NCBI RefSeq assembly: GCF_014323705.1
Contig: NZ_JABVEC010000001.1
Location: 124,001 to 188,000, forward strand
Origin: Actinomadura alba
GTDB taxonomy: Bacteria; Actinomycetota; Actinomycetes; Streptosporangiales; Streptosporangiaceae
Reading direction: 5' to 3'
DNA length: 64,000 nt
Shown here one piece after another: positions 1 to 8,650 of this stretch; the stretch's first letter is position 1; every line of letters begins with the position of its first letter. Both the position numbers and the translations under genes were made by a program. The notes below the pieces were generated by a model. It was given only the letters and a program-made list of their open reading frames with translations, was not told the origin of the DNA and did not search any database.

Positions 1-480
1 GTAGATCAGCGAGCGTGACCGCTGCGCCCGGTGCCTCGCGGCGGCGGCGACGTCCTCGATCGAGGCGCCCAGCCGGGCCGCCACCGCGGCCGACAGCGCC
101 GCGAAGCCCACGCCCATGCCGATCGTGCCGGTGTCGACGACCTCGACCGCCACGGGGGCGTCGCGGGCCGCGAGCCGGGCCGCCTCGACCGTCCCCGACA
201 TGGCCGCCGACAGGTGCACGGACACCACTCCGGTCGCGCCCGCCCGCGCCGCGGCCTCGTAGGCGTCGGCGAAGCGCACGGGCGATGGCCGGGAGGTCGT
301 GACCGGATGCCATTCCCGCAGCGCCCTGGCGGCCTCTGCGGCCGTGATGTCCACGCCCTCCTCGGAGACCGACCCCCCGATGGAGATCTGCAAGGGCACC
401 ACGGTCACGCCGTGCCGGTCGGCGACCTCCGCCGGCAGATAGGCGGTCGAGTCCGTGACGATCGCGACCGCGGCACTCAT
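1..480 (-). CDS. DegV family fatty-acid-binding protein, N-terminal part (runs off window)
   Basis: The minus strand reads an open frame from an ATG at 480 to the window edge (160 codons), so the C-terminal part is missing. The N-terminus has the DegV signature: VAIVTDSTAYLP at residues 5-16, then VVPLQISIGG, and TTSRPSPVRF around residue 70, the region whose Thr/Ser residues contact the fatty-acid carboxylate in this family. DegV-type (FakB-like) proteins bind fatty acids, in Firmicutes for presentation to a fatty-acid kinase; the actinobacterial role is less clear. The start is supported by alignment of the VTDS motif a few residues in. The gene lies downstream of hutI in the same direction, separated by about 200 bp of degenerate repeats. 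Confidence 0.85.
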   Translation of the reverse strand, partial: MSAAVAIVTDSTAYLPAEVADRHGVTVVPLQISIGGSVSEEGVDITAAEAARALREWHPVTTSRPSPVRFADAYEAAARAGATGVVSVHLSAAMSGTVEAARLAARDAPVAVEVVDTGTIGMGVGFAALSAAVAARLGASIEDVAAAARHRAQRSRSLIY

Positions 481-661
481 GGCCGGAGATCACTCCTGTG
501 GCGATGCCGCGCGCTCGGGTCCGTCCGTGACGATGCCGATTCCGATGACGATCGCGACCCGGCGCTCGTGGCCCGCGATCGCTCCCGCTGCGGATGACGC
601 TCGCTCGAACCCATGACGATCAACCGGCACTCATGAGACCGCTTCGGTGCCGCGCGAGCGG
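455..661. repeat. Three imperfect tandem copies of the degV 5' end
   Basis: Three related segments start at about 455, 544 and 612. Each contains a version of TGACGATC(GCGA)CC, then a GGCxCTCATG-like or GGCGCTCGTG core, then a segment ending GCxCGCxCG. The first copy is the true start of degV; the other two are decayed copies lying upstream of it. This looks like duplication of the start region followed by drift. No function is implied. Confidence 0.55.
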
Positions 662-683
662 CCCCACGCGCTCGGGCCGCCGG

Positions 684-1889
684 TCAGATCGCAACGCCGC
701 CGCGCCAGACACGCAGCGCGCGCAGGCCGAAGGACCACGCGAAGGCACCCTCGTGGTCGGCGTCCCAGAGCACGATGTCAGCGAGCATCCCGGGCGCGAG
801 CGCGCCGCGGTCACCGACCCGCAGCGCCGCCGCCCCGCCGAGCGTGGCGGCGCGGAGGGCCTCGGTGACGCTCAGGCCGAACATCGCGACCGACAGCCCG
901 ACGACGAGCGGCATCGAGGTGATGCCGCACTGGCCGGGGTTGTGGTCGGTGCCGAGGGCGAGGGTCACACCGCGGTCGAGCATGGCGCGGACGGGCGGGG
1001 TGCGCCGGGTACGGAGGGCGCTGCCCGGGCAGACGGTCGCAGTGACCCCGGCGTGCGCGAGGGCCTTGATGTCCTCTTCGCTGGCCTCGGTGAGCAGGTC
1101 GGCGGAGCAGCAGCCGACCTCGGCGGCCACCTGCGCGGCGCCCACCCGGTCCTGGGCGCAGGCATGGATGCGCGCCTTGAGCCCGGCCTGCTTGCCGGTC
1201 AGCAGCAGCGCCCGGGCCTCGTCGGCGGTGAAATGGCCCTCGTCGCAGTAGACGTCCATGCTGTCGGCGCCGGCGGCCGCGGCGTCGCCGGCCCAAAGCC
1301 GGACGGCCTCGACGTAGTCGCGGCGGCGGCCGAAGAACTCGGGCGGCAGCACATGCGCGGCGAGGAAGGTCGCGTGGATCCGCGGCATCGCGGGCTCGCT
1401 CTCGAGGGAGCGCAGCAGCCGGATGTCGGCGAGTTCGCCGTCGCGGGTGAGGTGATAGCCGGTCTTGGCCTCGACCGTCGTCGTGCCGCCGACGATCCAC
1501 TGGCGCAGGCGTTCCCTGACGTTGTTGCACAGTGTCCACGGGTCGGTCCCGCGGGTGACCGTGACGGTGGAGTTGACGCCACCGCCGGCCGCCGTGATCT
1601 CCGAGTGCGACGATCCGCTCGTGCGCATGGCCAGCTCGGCCCAGCGGTTGCCCGCGTAGACGGGATGGGAGTGCGCGTCGATCAGGCCCGGGGTGACCAG
1701 GCCACCGCCGAGGTTCTCCACATGATCCACATCGACGATGTCGTCGATGACCCCGGGAACGCTCTGCGGCAGATCGGATGCCGGCCCGGCCCAGACGATG
1801 CGGTCGTCGTGGATGAGGATCGCGGCGTTGCTGCAGACATCGGTGCCCGTCCAGAGCCTGCCGATGTTCGTCAACAGCCGTACGGTCAT
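684..1889 (-). CDS. hutI: Imidazolonepropionase HutI
   Basis: This 401-residue amidohydrolase-fold enzyme hydrolyses 4-imidazolone-5-propionate to N-formimino-L-glutamate, the third step of histidine degradation, in the cytoplasm. The sequence shows LIDAHSHPVYAGNR (metal ligands HxH, residues about 67-80), AGGGVNSTV (residue about 95), TVEAKTGYHL, CDEGHFTADEA, and GTDHNPGQC with a late metal-binding Asp. Length is normal for the family. The frame extends 12 codons further upstream, but ATG at 1889 places the protein start (MTVRLLTNIGRLWTG) as in homologues; no strong ribosome site is visible. No other hut gene lies in the window, so the rest of the pathway is presumably elsewhere. Confidence 0.92.
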   Translation of the reverse strand: MTVRLLTNIGRLWTGTDVCSNAAILIHDDRIVWAGPASDLPQSVPGVIDDIVDVDHVENLGGGLVTPGLIDAHSHPVYAGNRWAELAMRTSGSSHSEITAAGGGVNSTVTVTRGTDPWTLCNNVRERLRQWIVGGTTTVEAKTGYHLTRDGELADIRLLRSLESEPAMPRIHATFLAAHVLPPEFFGRRRDYVEAVRLWAGDAAAAGADSMDVYCDEGHFTADEARALLLTGKQAGLKARIHACAQDRVGAAQVAAEVGCCSADLLTEASEEDIKALAHAGVTATVCPGSALRTRRTPPVRAMLDRGVTLALGTDHNPGQCGITSMPLVVGLSVAMFGLSVTEALRAATLGGAAALRVGDRGALAPGMLADIVLWDADHEGAFAWSFGLRALRVWRGGVAI

Positions 1890-2352
1890 GGTCGCGTCAC
1901 CGGCCGATCGGGACACTCGGCGCAAGGAGCGGGATTCCGGACGTCATGCAGAGGGTCACCTGCTCTCGATCGAAATCGCCGACTGGGTGCCGGCGAACCG
2001 TCGGGGGGTTGTTGGTGGTCGACTGACCACCGGGAGCAACGAGCCCGGAGATATCGGTTTCGTCACGGTAGTGCACGAGAGGCCCGACGTACAACCTCTT
2101 GTCACCAAACGCCGCCTCACCGGGGAAAGTTCCTCCAAAGCAACCGGACAAAAATCTCAAAGCTGGCAAACCCATAGAGAAAACCCAGTCCCTGGCCACC
2201 GCCGCCATCACCCTGCTCTAGGACATCAGACCGTACGGAGTTACATGGGCGCGTCAAGGAGAATTCGCAAGGTGTAACCGTTTGGCGACCTGCTATTCCC
2301 ACTGATTCAGACATTCGGTGACGGGCCACTCAGCATTCCGGAAATGGCCGCG
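1890..2352. other. Intergenic stretch between hflX and hutI, no supported gene
   Basis: This stretch lies 3' of hflX and 5' of hutI. Open frames of 60-180 codons cross it, but none has a recognisable domain or a good start. Base composition drops noticeably between about 2100 and 2330. A small inverted repeat, GGTGGTC-GACT-GACCACC, at 2014-2031 could be an hflX terminator or a hutI operator; it has no T-run. Confidence 0.4.
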
Positions 2353-3762
2353 TCAGGCGGTCGTCGTGATGTACTCCTCGAGCTCCGCCACCAGGCTCAC
2401 CGGCACCCGGGCGTGCATGGCCGTCCCCTCGGCGGTGTGCTCCTGGGTGACCACCTCACCCTGCTCGTGCACGCGGGCGACCACGTCGCCGCGATCGTAG
2501 GGCACCAGCACCTGAACCGTGTGCTCGAGGCCGGGCAGGTCCTGCTCGATGACCGTGAGGAGCTCCTCGACCCCGGCGCCGGTGCGCGCCGAGACCACGA
2601 CGCTGCGCGGTTCCCTGCGCCGCAGGCCGGCGACGGCGAGCGGGTCGGCGGCGTCCGCCTTGTTGATGACCACGAGCTCGGGCACCGTGTCGGCGCCGAT
2701 CTCGCGGAGCACCTCCCGGACGGCGTCGATCTGTGCCTCGGGGTCGGCCTCGGAACCGTCGACGACGTGCAGGATGAGATCGGCGTCCGAGACCTCCTCG
2801 AGGGTGGATCTGAACGCCTCGACGAGCTGGTGCGGCAGGTGCCGTACGAAGCCGACCGTGTCGGTCAGCGTGAAGCCCCGGCCGCTCGGCGTGATCGCCC
2901 GCCGTACGGTCGGATCGAGGGTGGCGAACAGCGCGTCCTCGACGAGTACTCCCGCGCCGGTCAGCCGGTTGAGCAACGAGGACTTGCCCGCGTTGGTGTA
3001 GCCGGCGATCGCCACCGAGGGCACCTTGCGCCGGCGCCGCTCGGCCCGCTTGGTGTCGCGCGCCGTGGTCATCCCGGCGAGCTGCCTGCGCAGCTTGGCC
3101 ATCCGGGTGCGGATCCGCCGCCGGTCCAGCTCGATCTTGGTCTCACCGGGGCCTCGGCCGCCGATGCCCACACCGCCCGCGGCGCGTCCGCCCACCTGCC
3201 GGGACAGGTTGCCACCCCAGCCGCGCAGACGGGGCAGCAGGTAGCTGAGCTGGGCGAGCTCGACCTGCGCCTTGCCCTCTCGGCTGCGGGCATGCTGGGC
3301 GAAGATGTCGAGGATCAGCGCGGTGCGGTCGATGACCTTGACCTTGACGATCTCTTCCAGCTGGCGCAGCTGGCCGGGCGTGAGCTCTCCGTCGCAGATG
3401 ACGGTGTCGGCGCCGGTCGCGATCACGATGTCGCTCAGCTCGGCCGCCTTGCCCGAACCGACGTACGTCGCGGGATCGGGCGTCGAACGGCGCTGCATCA
3501 GGCCCTCGAGCACCTGCGACCCGGCCGTCTCGGCCAGGAGCGCGAGCTCGCGCAGCGAGTTCTCGGCCTGGCGGACGGTTCCCTCGGTCCACACGCCGAT
3601 GAGCACGACGCGCTCAAGCCGCAGCGCCCGGTATTCGACCTCGGTGACGTCGTGCAGCTCTGTAGACAGCCCGGCGACCCGGCGAAGCGCCTGTCGCTCG
3701 GCGAGATCCAGGTCACCGTTGATGGGCTGGTCTTCGTGGTCTTCGGAGAAAGCAGCAGTCAT
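2353..3762 (-). CDS. hflX: GTPase HflX
   Basis: This 469-residue ribosome-associated GTPase belongs to the HflX/Obg superfamily, whose members split or rescue stalled ribosomes under stress. The N-terminal HflX domain has DPATYVGSGKAAEL; the glycine-rich linker carries RLRGWGGNLSRQ and GGRGPGETKIELDRRRI. The G domain begins near residue 245 with the P-loop GYTNAGKSSLLNRL, followed by FATLDPTVR (switch I), DTVGFVRHLPHQL (G3/switch II) and VINKADAAD (G4). Start ATG 3762 is preceded by a CTGAGGA ribosome site. It is divergent from aceB. In related genomes hflX is found in the miaB-miaA-dapF neighbourhood; here about 22 kb of other genes separates them. Confidence 0.95.
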   Translation of the reverse strand: MTAAFSEDHEDQPINGDLDLAERQALRRVAGLSTELHDVTEVEYRALRLERVVLIGVWTEGTVRQAENSLRELALLAETAGSQVLEGLMQRRSTPDPATYVGSGKAAELSDIVIATGADTVICDGELTPGQLRQLEEIVKVKVIDRTALILDIFAQHARSREGKAQVELAQLSYLLPRLRGWGGNLSRQVGGRAAGGVGIGGRGPGETKIELDRRRIRTRMAKLRRQLAGMTTARDTKRAERRRRKVPSVAIAGYTNAGKSSLLNRLTGAGVLVEDALFATLDPTVRRAITPSGRGFTLTDTVGFVRHLPHQLVEAFRSTLEEVSDADLILHVVDGSEADPEAQIDAVREVLREIGADTVPELVVINKADAADPLAVAGLRRREPRSVVVSARTGAGVEELLTVIEQDLPGLEHTVQVLVPYDRGDVVARVHEQGEVVTQEHTAEGTAMHARVPVSLVAELEEYITTTA

Positions 3763-3929
3763 ATGTCCTCAGAGGTGGAACGCCGCGGCGCGGCGAGGTC
3801 TTCCCTTCGATCGTCTCACGCGTGGCCTGCGCGTTCACCTGCTTTTGTGCCCGGGGCAACCCCGCACGACGCCCACCGTGGGTATGACCGGGCAGAACGC
3901 AGCCGGCGCGTGAGACCGCGGTGACCCCT

Positions 3930-3959
3930 TTGACCCTCCTCCGCATGCCGGACTAATGT
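3930..3959 (+). promoter_or_regulatory. Candidate sigma70-type promoter of aceB
   Basis: TTGACC (3930-3935), an 18-nt spacer and TAATGT (3954-3959) lie 45 nt upstream of the aceB start. The predicted transcription start is near 3966, followed by an unusual run of eight T (about 3975-3982) in the leader. Assigned by eye. Confidence 0.5.
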
Positions 3960-4004
3960 TCCGCTCAACAGAAGTTTTTTTTCACCAGACGAAAGGGAAG
4001 GCAG

Positions 4005-5609
4005 ATGGCCGGAGCCGAAGGCGTGGAGGTAACCGGCCCCCTCCACGATCGTTACGACGAGGTCCTCACTCCCGGGGCGCTGAGTTTCCTCGCCTCCCTG
4101 CAGCGCGAGTTCGGCGCTCGCCGCAAGGAACTCCTGGCCCAGCGCGGCGTGCGGGAGAGCCGGCTCACCGCCGGTGGCACCCTCGACTTCCTTTCCGAGA
4201 CGGCGGACGTCCGCAATGACACCGCCTGGAGGGTCGCGGAACCCGCGCCGGGACTGGAGGACCGGCGGGTCGAGATCACCGGGCCGACCGACCGCAAGAT
4301 GACCATCAACGCGCTGAACTCGGGCGCGAAGGTGTGGCTGGCCGACTTCGAGGACGCCAACACCCCGCTCTGGGAGAACATGGTCGAGGGGCAGCTCAGC
4401 CTGCGCGACGCCCTCGACCGCACGATCGACTTCACCTCTCCGGAGGGCAAGGGCTACGCGCTGAAGCCCGACGACGAGCTGGCCACGATCGTGGTGCGCC
4501 CGCGCGGCTGGCACCTGGACGAGAAGCACGTCCTCGTCGACGGCGAGCGCATGTCGGGCTCGCTGTTCGACTTCGGCCTCTACCTCTTCCACTGCGCCCG
4601 CCGCCAGCTGGACAAGGGCAAGGGTCCGTACTACTACCTGCCGAAGATCGAGAGCCATCTCGAGGCGCGGCTGTGGAACGACGTCTTCAACCTGGCCCAG
4701 GACGCGCTGGAGATCCCCCGCGGCACCATCCGCGCGACGGTGCTCATCGAGACCATCCCGGCGGCGTTCGAGATGGACGAGATCCTGTACGAACTGCGCG
4801 ATCACTCCGCGGGGCTCAACGCCGGCCGCTGGGACTACCTCTTCTCGGTGATCAAGAAGTTCCGCTCGCGCGGAGCGGACTTCCTGCTGCCGGAGCGCAA
4901 CGCGATCACCATGACCGCCCCGTTCATGCGCGCCTACACGGAGCTGCTCGTCCGCACGTGCCACAAGCGCGGGGCGCACGCGATCGGCGGCATGGCCGCG
5001 TTCATTCCGTCGCGCCGCGACGAGGAGGTCAACCGGGTCGCCTTCGAGAAGGTGCGCGGCGACAAGGCCCGCGAGTCCGGTGACGGCTTCGACGGGTCGT
5101 GGGTCGCCCACCCCGACCTGGTGCCGATCTGCCGCGAGATCTTCGACGGCGTGCTCGGCGACAGGCCGAATCAGCGCGACCGGCTGCGCGAGGAGGTCAA
5201 GGTCTCGGCCGCCGACCTGCTCGCCGTCGACCAGACGCCGGGCGAGATCACCGAGACCGGGCTGCGCAACAACGTCGACGTGGGGCTGCAGTACATCGCC
5301 TCGTGGCTGGGCGGCAACGGCGCGGTCGGGATCCACAACCTCATGGAGGACGCCGCCACGGCGGAGATCTCACGCTCGCAGATCTGGCAGTGGATCCACA
5401 ACGACGTCACCCTGGCCGACGGCACGCGCGTCACCGAGAAACTGGTCGAGCAGATCATCGACGAGGAGCTCGGCAAGATCCGCGAGTCCCTGGGCGATCG
5501 GTTCGACGAGCAGCGGTTCGCCCAGGCCGTGTCGCTGTTCAAGGAGGTCGCGCTGGCCGACGACTACGCCGAGTTCCTGACCGTCCCGGCCTACGAGCGC
5601 ATGCCGTAG
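4005..5609 (+). CDS. aceB: Malate synthase A
   Basis: This 534-residue cytosolic enzyme condenses glyoxylate with acetyl-CoA to malate. The sequence has the malate synthase A signature: [20 protein letters not shown] (residue about 97), the [20 protein letters not shown] segment with the catalytic-pocket Arg (residue about 240), [16 protein letters not shown], and a C-terminal catalytic region with [17 protein letters not shown]. Length matches the A isoform, not the longer G form. ATG 4005 follows AAAGGGAAGG. No isocitrate lyase is nearby; instead glycolate oxidase genes follow, so I infer that the glyoxylate here comes from glycolate or related compounds. Confidence 0.96.
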   Translation: MAGAEGVEVTGPLHDRYDEVLTPGALSFLASLQREFGARRKELLAQRGVRESRLTAGGTLDFLSETADVRNDTAWRVAEPAPGLEDRRVEITGPTDRKMTINALNSGAKVWLADFEDANTPLWENMVEGQLSLRDALDRTIDFTSPEGKGYALKPDDELATIVVRPRGWHLDEKHVLVDGERMSGSLFDFGLYLFHCARRQLDKGKGPYYYLPKIESHLEARLWNDVFNLAQDALEIPRGTIRATVLIETIPAAFEMDEILYELRDHSAGLNAGRWDYLFSVIKKFRSRGADFLLPERNAITMTAPFMRAYTELLVRTCHKRGAHAIGGMAAFIPSRRDEEVNRVAFEKVRGDKARESGDGFDGSWVAHPDLVPICREIFDGVLGDRPNQRDRLREEVKVSAADLLAVDQTPGEITETGLRNNVDVGLQYIASWLGGNGAVGIHNLMEDAATAEISRSQIWQWIHNDVTLADGTRVTEKLVEQIIDEELGKIRESLGDRFDEQRFAQAVSLFKEVALADDYAEFLTVPAYERMP

Positions 5610-5645
5610 CGCCGCAGATTCCCGATCAGGCCGACCCGGCGAGCG

Positions 5646-5713
5646 GAGGCGGCCATCGCAGGACCACGTCGTCCGACGCGGCCGCGCCCGGGCCGGCGTG
5701 GTCCTGCCGCCTC
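5646..5713 (+). terminator. Long interrupted hairpin between aceB and glcD
   Basis: The inner arms GCAGGACCACG (5658-5668) and CGTGGTCCTGC (5697-5707) pair perfectly over 11 bp, and the outer arms GAGGCG (5646-5651) and CGCCTC (5708-5713) extend the stem past a 6-nt bulge. It starts 37 nt after the aceB stop and ends about 100 nt before glcD. No T-run follows, so it may be an intrinsic-like terminator, an attenuator or an mRNA-stability structure. Confidence 0.5.
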
Positions 5714-5811
5714 TGCCGCAGTTATGCCATCTTGTACGGAATCGGCGACTTTCCAGGTACGTGACCATTGCGTGATCGCGGCACAAGGCGTGTGCTGAAG
5801 GAGTGATGGCG

Positions 5812-7257
5812 ATGGACGTTGCGGCGATGGCGGCACGGTTCACCGAGCTGCTCGGGGCGGACGGGGTCATCACCGACCCCGTGCGGCTCCGTACCTACGA
5901 TTGCGACGGGCTGACCTACCATCGGGCGACGCCGGGCATCGTGGTGCTGCCGGACGACGCCGAGCAGGTCGCCGCGATCGTACGGGAGTGCGTGGCCGCC
6001 GGAGTGCCCTACGTCGCGAGAGGCTCGGGCACCGGGCTGTCCGGTGGCGCCCTCCCCCGCACCGACGGGGTGCTCATCGTGACCTCCCGGATGCGCCGGA
6101 TCCTCGAGATCGACATCGACAACGAGCGGGCCGTCGTCGAACCAGGAGTGATCAACCTCGACGTCAGCAGGGCGGTGCGCCCGCACGGCTACTACTACGC
6201 GCCCGATCCGTCGAGCCAGCAGATCTGCTCCATCGGCGGGAACGTGGCCGAGAACTCGGGTGGGGCCCACTGCCTGAAGTACGGCTTCACCGCGCACCAC
6301 GTGCTCGCCTGCGAGATCGTCACCCCCGAAGGCGAGATCGTGACCCTCCACGACTGGCCGGGATACGACCTGCTCGGCACCTTCATCGGCGCCGAGGGCA
6401 CGCTGGGCATCACCACCAAGATCACGGTACGGCTGACCCGGCTGCCCGAGACGGTGCAGACGCTCCTCGCCGCCTTCGAGTCGATGGAGGCGGGCGGCGC
6501 GGCCGTGTCGGCCATCATCGGCGCCGGGGTGGTGCCCGCGGCGATCGAGATGATGGACGCCCTGTCCATCGAGGCGGCCGAGGCCGCGGTGCAGTGCGGT
6601 TACCCGCCGGGTGCCGGCGCGGTGCTCATCGTGGAGCTCGACGGCCCCGCCGCCGAGGTCGAGGAGCAGTTCGCCGAGGTTGAGCGGCTGTGCCGCGAGG
6701 CCGGGTCGTTCGAGATCCGGATCGCCGCCGACGACACAGCGCGAGCCCTCATCTGGACCGGCCGCAAGTCGGCCTTCGCCGCGGTCGGCCGGATCAGCCC
6801 GGCCTACATCGTGCAGGACGGCGTGATCCCCCGCACCGCGCTCGCGCAGGTGCTGGCGCGGATCGACGAGCTCTCCCGTGGCAGCGGCGTACGGGTGGCC
6901 AACGTCTTCCACGCCGGCGACGGGAACCTGCACCCCCTGGTGCTCTTCGACGACGGCGAACCCGGGGCGGGCGAGCGGGCCGAGGAGGTCTCCGGGCAGA
7001 TCCTCGACCTGTGCATCGAACACGGCGGTTCCATCACCGGCGAGCACGGCGTCGGGGTCGACAAGTCCCGCTACATGCCCCGGATGTTCACCGACACCGA
7101 TCTCGACACCATGCAGATGGTGCGGTGCGCCTTCGATCCCGCAGGGCTCTGCAACCCCGGCAAGATCTTCCCGACCCCGCGGCTGTGCGGGGAGGTGCCC
7201 GGCGTGCGTAAGGGCGTCCATCCGCTCGTCGCCTCCGGCCAGGCGGAGCAGTTCTGA
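5812..7257 (+). CDS. glcD: Glycolate oxidase FAD-binding subunit GlcD
   Basis: This 481-residue FAD-linked oxidase (PCMH-type FAD domain plus C-terminal FAD-oxidase domain) is the catalytic subunit that oxidises glycolate (or D-lactate) to glyoxylate (or pyruvate) with GlcE and GlcF. Visible motifs are ARGSGTGLSGGALP (residue about 75), DPSSQQICSIGGNVAENSGG, GYDLLGTFIGAEGTLGI, and the C-terminal FHAGDGNLHPL and ITGEHGVGVDKS with the family's metal or substrate His residues. AAGGAG at 5798-5803 overlaps the first in-frame GTG (5803), so ATG 5812 with an 8-nt spacing is the best start; ATG 5806 is too close. It is the first gene of glcDEF and lies 202 bp after aceB. Confidence 0.93.
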   Translation: MDVAAMAARFTELLGADGVITDPVRLRTYDCDGLTYHRATPGIVVLPDDAEQVAAIVRECVAAGVPYVARGSGTGLSGGALPRTDGVLIVTSRMRRILEIDIDNERAVVEPGVINLDVSRAVRPHGYYYAPDPSSQQICSIGGNVAENSGGAHCLKYGFTAHHVLACEIVTPEGEIVTLHDWPGYDLLGTFIGAEGTLGITTKITVRLTRLPETVQTLLAAFESMEAGGAAVSAIIGAGVVPAAIEMMDALSIEAAEAAVQCGYPPGAGAVLIVELDGPAAEVEEQFAEVERLCREAGSFEIRIAADDTARALIWTGRKSAFAAVGRISPAYIVQDGVIPRTALAQVLARIDELSRGSGVRVANVFHAGDGNLHPLVLFDDGEPGAGERAEEVSGQILDLCIEHGGSITGEHGVGVDKSRYMPRMFTDTDLDTMQMVRCAFDPAGLCNPGKIFPTPRLCGEVPGVRKGVHPLVASGQAEQF

Positions 7258-7303
7258 TGGCCCGTTCACGGCTCGCAGCGAGATCCGGCAGGAAGAGGTG
7301 GGG

Positions 7304-8503
7304 ATGACCACGTCCTCGAAGGCGCTCGGTGAGGTGTGCGCCGACGTACGGCCCGGTGACGCCGACGACGCCGTACAGGGCGTCGCGCCCGAACACGTCG
7401 CGGCACCGGCGACCGTGGAGGAGGCGAGCGAGCTCATGCGGGTCGCCGCCGAGCACGGCCTCGCCGTGGTCGCGCGCGGAGCCGGCACCCGAATGGACTG
7501 GGGGGCACCGCCCCGGCGGTGCGACCTGCTCGTCGACACGCGCGGCCTGGACCGCGTCATCGAGCACGCCGCCGGTGACCTCGTCGTCAAGGTCGAGGCC
7601 GGCCTGCCCCTGCACCGGCTGAGCGAGACGCTCGAGGCGAGCGGCCAGCGGCTCGCGCTCGACCTCCCCCTCGAGGGTTCGACGGTCGGCGGCACGCTCG
7701 CCACCGCGGCCGCCGGGCCGCTGCGCCTGCGCTACGGCACCCCGCGCGACCTGCTGATCGGCGTCACCGTCATCCGGGCCGACGGAGCCGTCGCCAGGGC
7801 GGGCGGCAAGGTCGTCAAGAACGTCGCGGGATACGACCTGGGCAAGCTCGTCACCGGCTCGTACGGCACGCTCGGCCTGATCGTGGAGGCGGCCTTCCGG
7901 CTGCATCCGCTGCCGCGGGGGCGGGCGTTCGTCACCGCCCGTACGGCCGGTGCGACCGCCGCCGGCGAGGTCGTACGCGGCGTGCTGCACTCGGCGATCG
8001 TGCCCAGCGCAATCGAGGTGGACGCGCCCGCGGACGGCCCGGTCACGGTCGGGGTGCTCGTGGAGGGGTCCCCCTCGGGCGTCACCGCCCGCGCCGACGC
8101 GGCGGCCGCCCTGCTCGGGCCGGGCGCCGAGGTCGGCGAGGCCGTCCCCTCGTGGTGGGGCCGGGGCCTCGCCGGAGAGATCCTCATCGAGCTCCGGGTC
8201 AAGCCCACCGATCTGCCCCGCGTCCTCGACATCGCCGCCGGCGCGGAGGCACGGGGATCGGCGGGCAGCGGCGCCTGGCAGATCGCCCTGCCGGCGGACG
8301 CCGGCGCCCGGCGAGTCGCCGAGGTCCTCGAAGCCGCCCGCGACCTTGGGCACGCCGTCGTCCTCACCGCTCCCCCCGAGCTTCGCGAAGGGCTCGACAT
8401 GTGGGGGCCGGTCCCCGCACTCGGCCTCATGCGCCGGGTGAAGGACCAGTTCGATCCCGAACACCGTCTGTCCCCTGGCCGTTTCGCCGGAGGCATCTGT
8501 TGA
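7304..8503 (+). CDS. glcE: Glycolate oxidase subunit GlcE (FAD-binding)
   Basis: This 399-residue second FAD-binding subunit of glycolate oxidase is shorter than GlcD. The FAD domain shows VVARGAGTRMDWG, LALDLPLEGSTVGGTLATAA, LRLRYGTPRDLLIGV and GGKVVKNVAGYDLGKLVTGS, followed by a degenerate C-terminal domain. ATG 7304 follows GGAAGAGGTGGGG and begins MTTSSKALGEVCADV; the frame is open further upstream but that part overlaps glcD. The stop codon at 8501-8503 is immediately followed by the right end of an IS200/IS605-type element, which separates glcE from glcF. Confidence 0.93.
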   Translation: MTTSSKALGEVCADVRPGDADDAVQGVAPEHVAAPATVEEASELMRVAAEHGLAVVARGAGTRMDWGAPPRRCDLLVDTRGLDRVIEHAAGDLVVKVEAGLPLHRLSETLEASGQRLALDLPLEGSTVGGTLATAAAGPLRLRYGTPRDLLIGVTVIRADGAVARAGGKVVKNVAGYDLGKLVTGSYGTLGLIVEAAFRLHPLPRGRAFVTARTAGATAAGEVVRGVLHSAIVPSAIEVDAPADGPVTVGVLVEGSPSGVTARADAAAALLGPGAEVGEAVPSWWGRGLAGEILIELRVKPTDLPRVLDIAAGAEARGSAGSGAWQIALPADAGARRVAEVLEAARDLGHAVVLTAPPELREGLDMWGPVPALGLMRRVKDQFDPEHRLSPGRFAGGIC

Positions 8504-8504
8504 C

Positions 8505-8650
8505 GCCCTCCCCCGCCCGAAGGCGGGGGATTCCACCCCCCGTCCCCTATGCAAAGGAGAGAACGAGGTGAGGTTCGCGGTTCACCGGCCGGGCCAACGC
8601 CTGGCCTCCCCGCGCAGTCACCGTCCGCCCGACGGCGATGTTCTTGGCCG
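8505..8650 (-). ncRNA. Candidate omega RNA (reRNA) overlapping the tnpB 3' end
   Basis: In IS200/IS605 elements the guide RNA of TnpB is made from the 3' part of tnpB plus the right end, on the tnpB strand, and its guide is the first bases beyond the element. Here the tnpB stop (8547-8549) is followed by the 9-bp right-end hairpin (8509-8530). The guide would therefore be the antisense of about the last 20 nt of glcE. The 5' limit is arbitrary. This is inferred from family knowledge; only the hairpin and geometry are visible. Confidence 0.35.

Noticed and set aside
1897..2211. 104-codon minus-strand frame between hflX and hutI
   Set aside because: Composition and lack of a ribosome site argue against it; it covers the hutI promoter region.
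3816..5336. Long minus-strand frame opposite aceB (506 codons)
   Set aside because: It mirrors the codon pattern of malate synthase on the other strand; the composition is Arg/Val/Asp-rich with no domain. Typical antisense shadow in high-GC DNA.
7990..8510. CRISPR-like or multi-copy repeats near the transposon
   Set aside because: Only the two end hairpins of the IS element are present; no spaced repeats.
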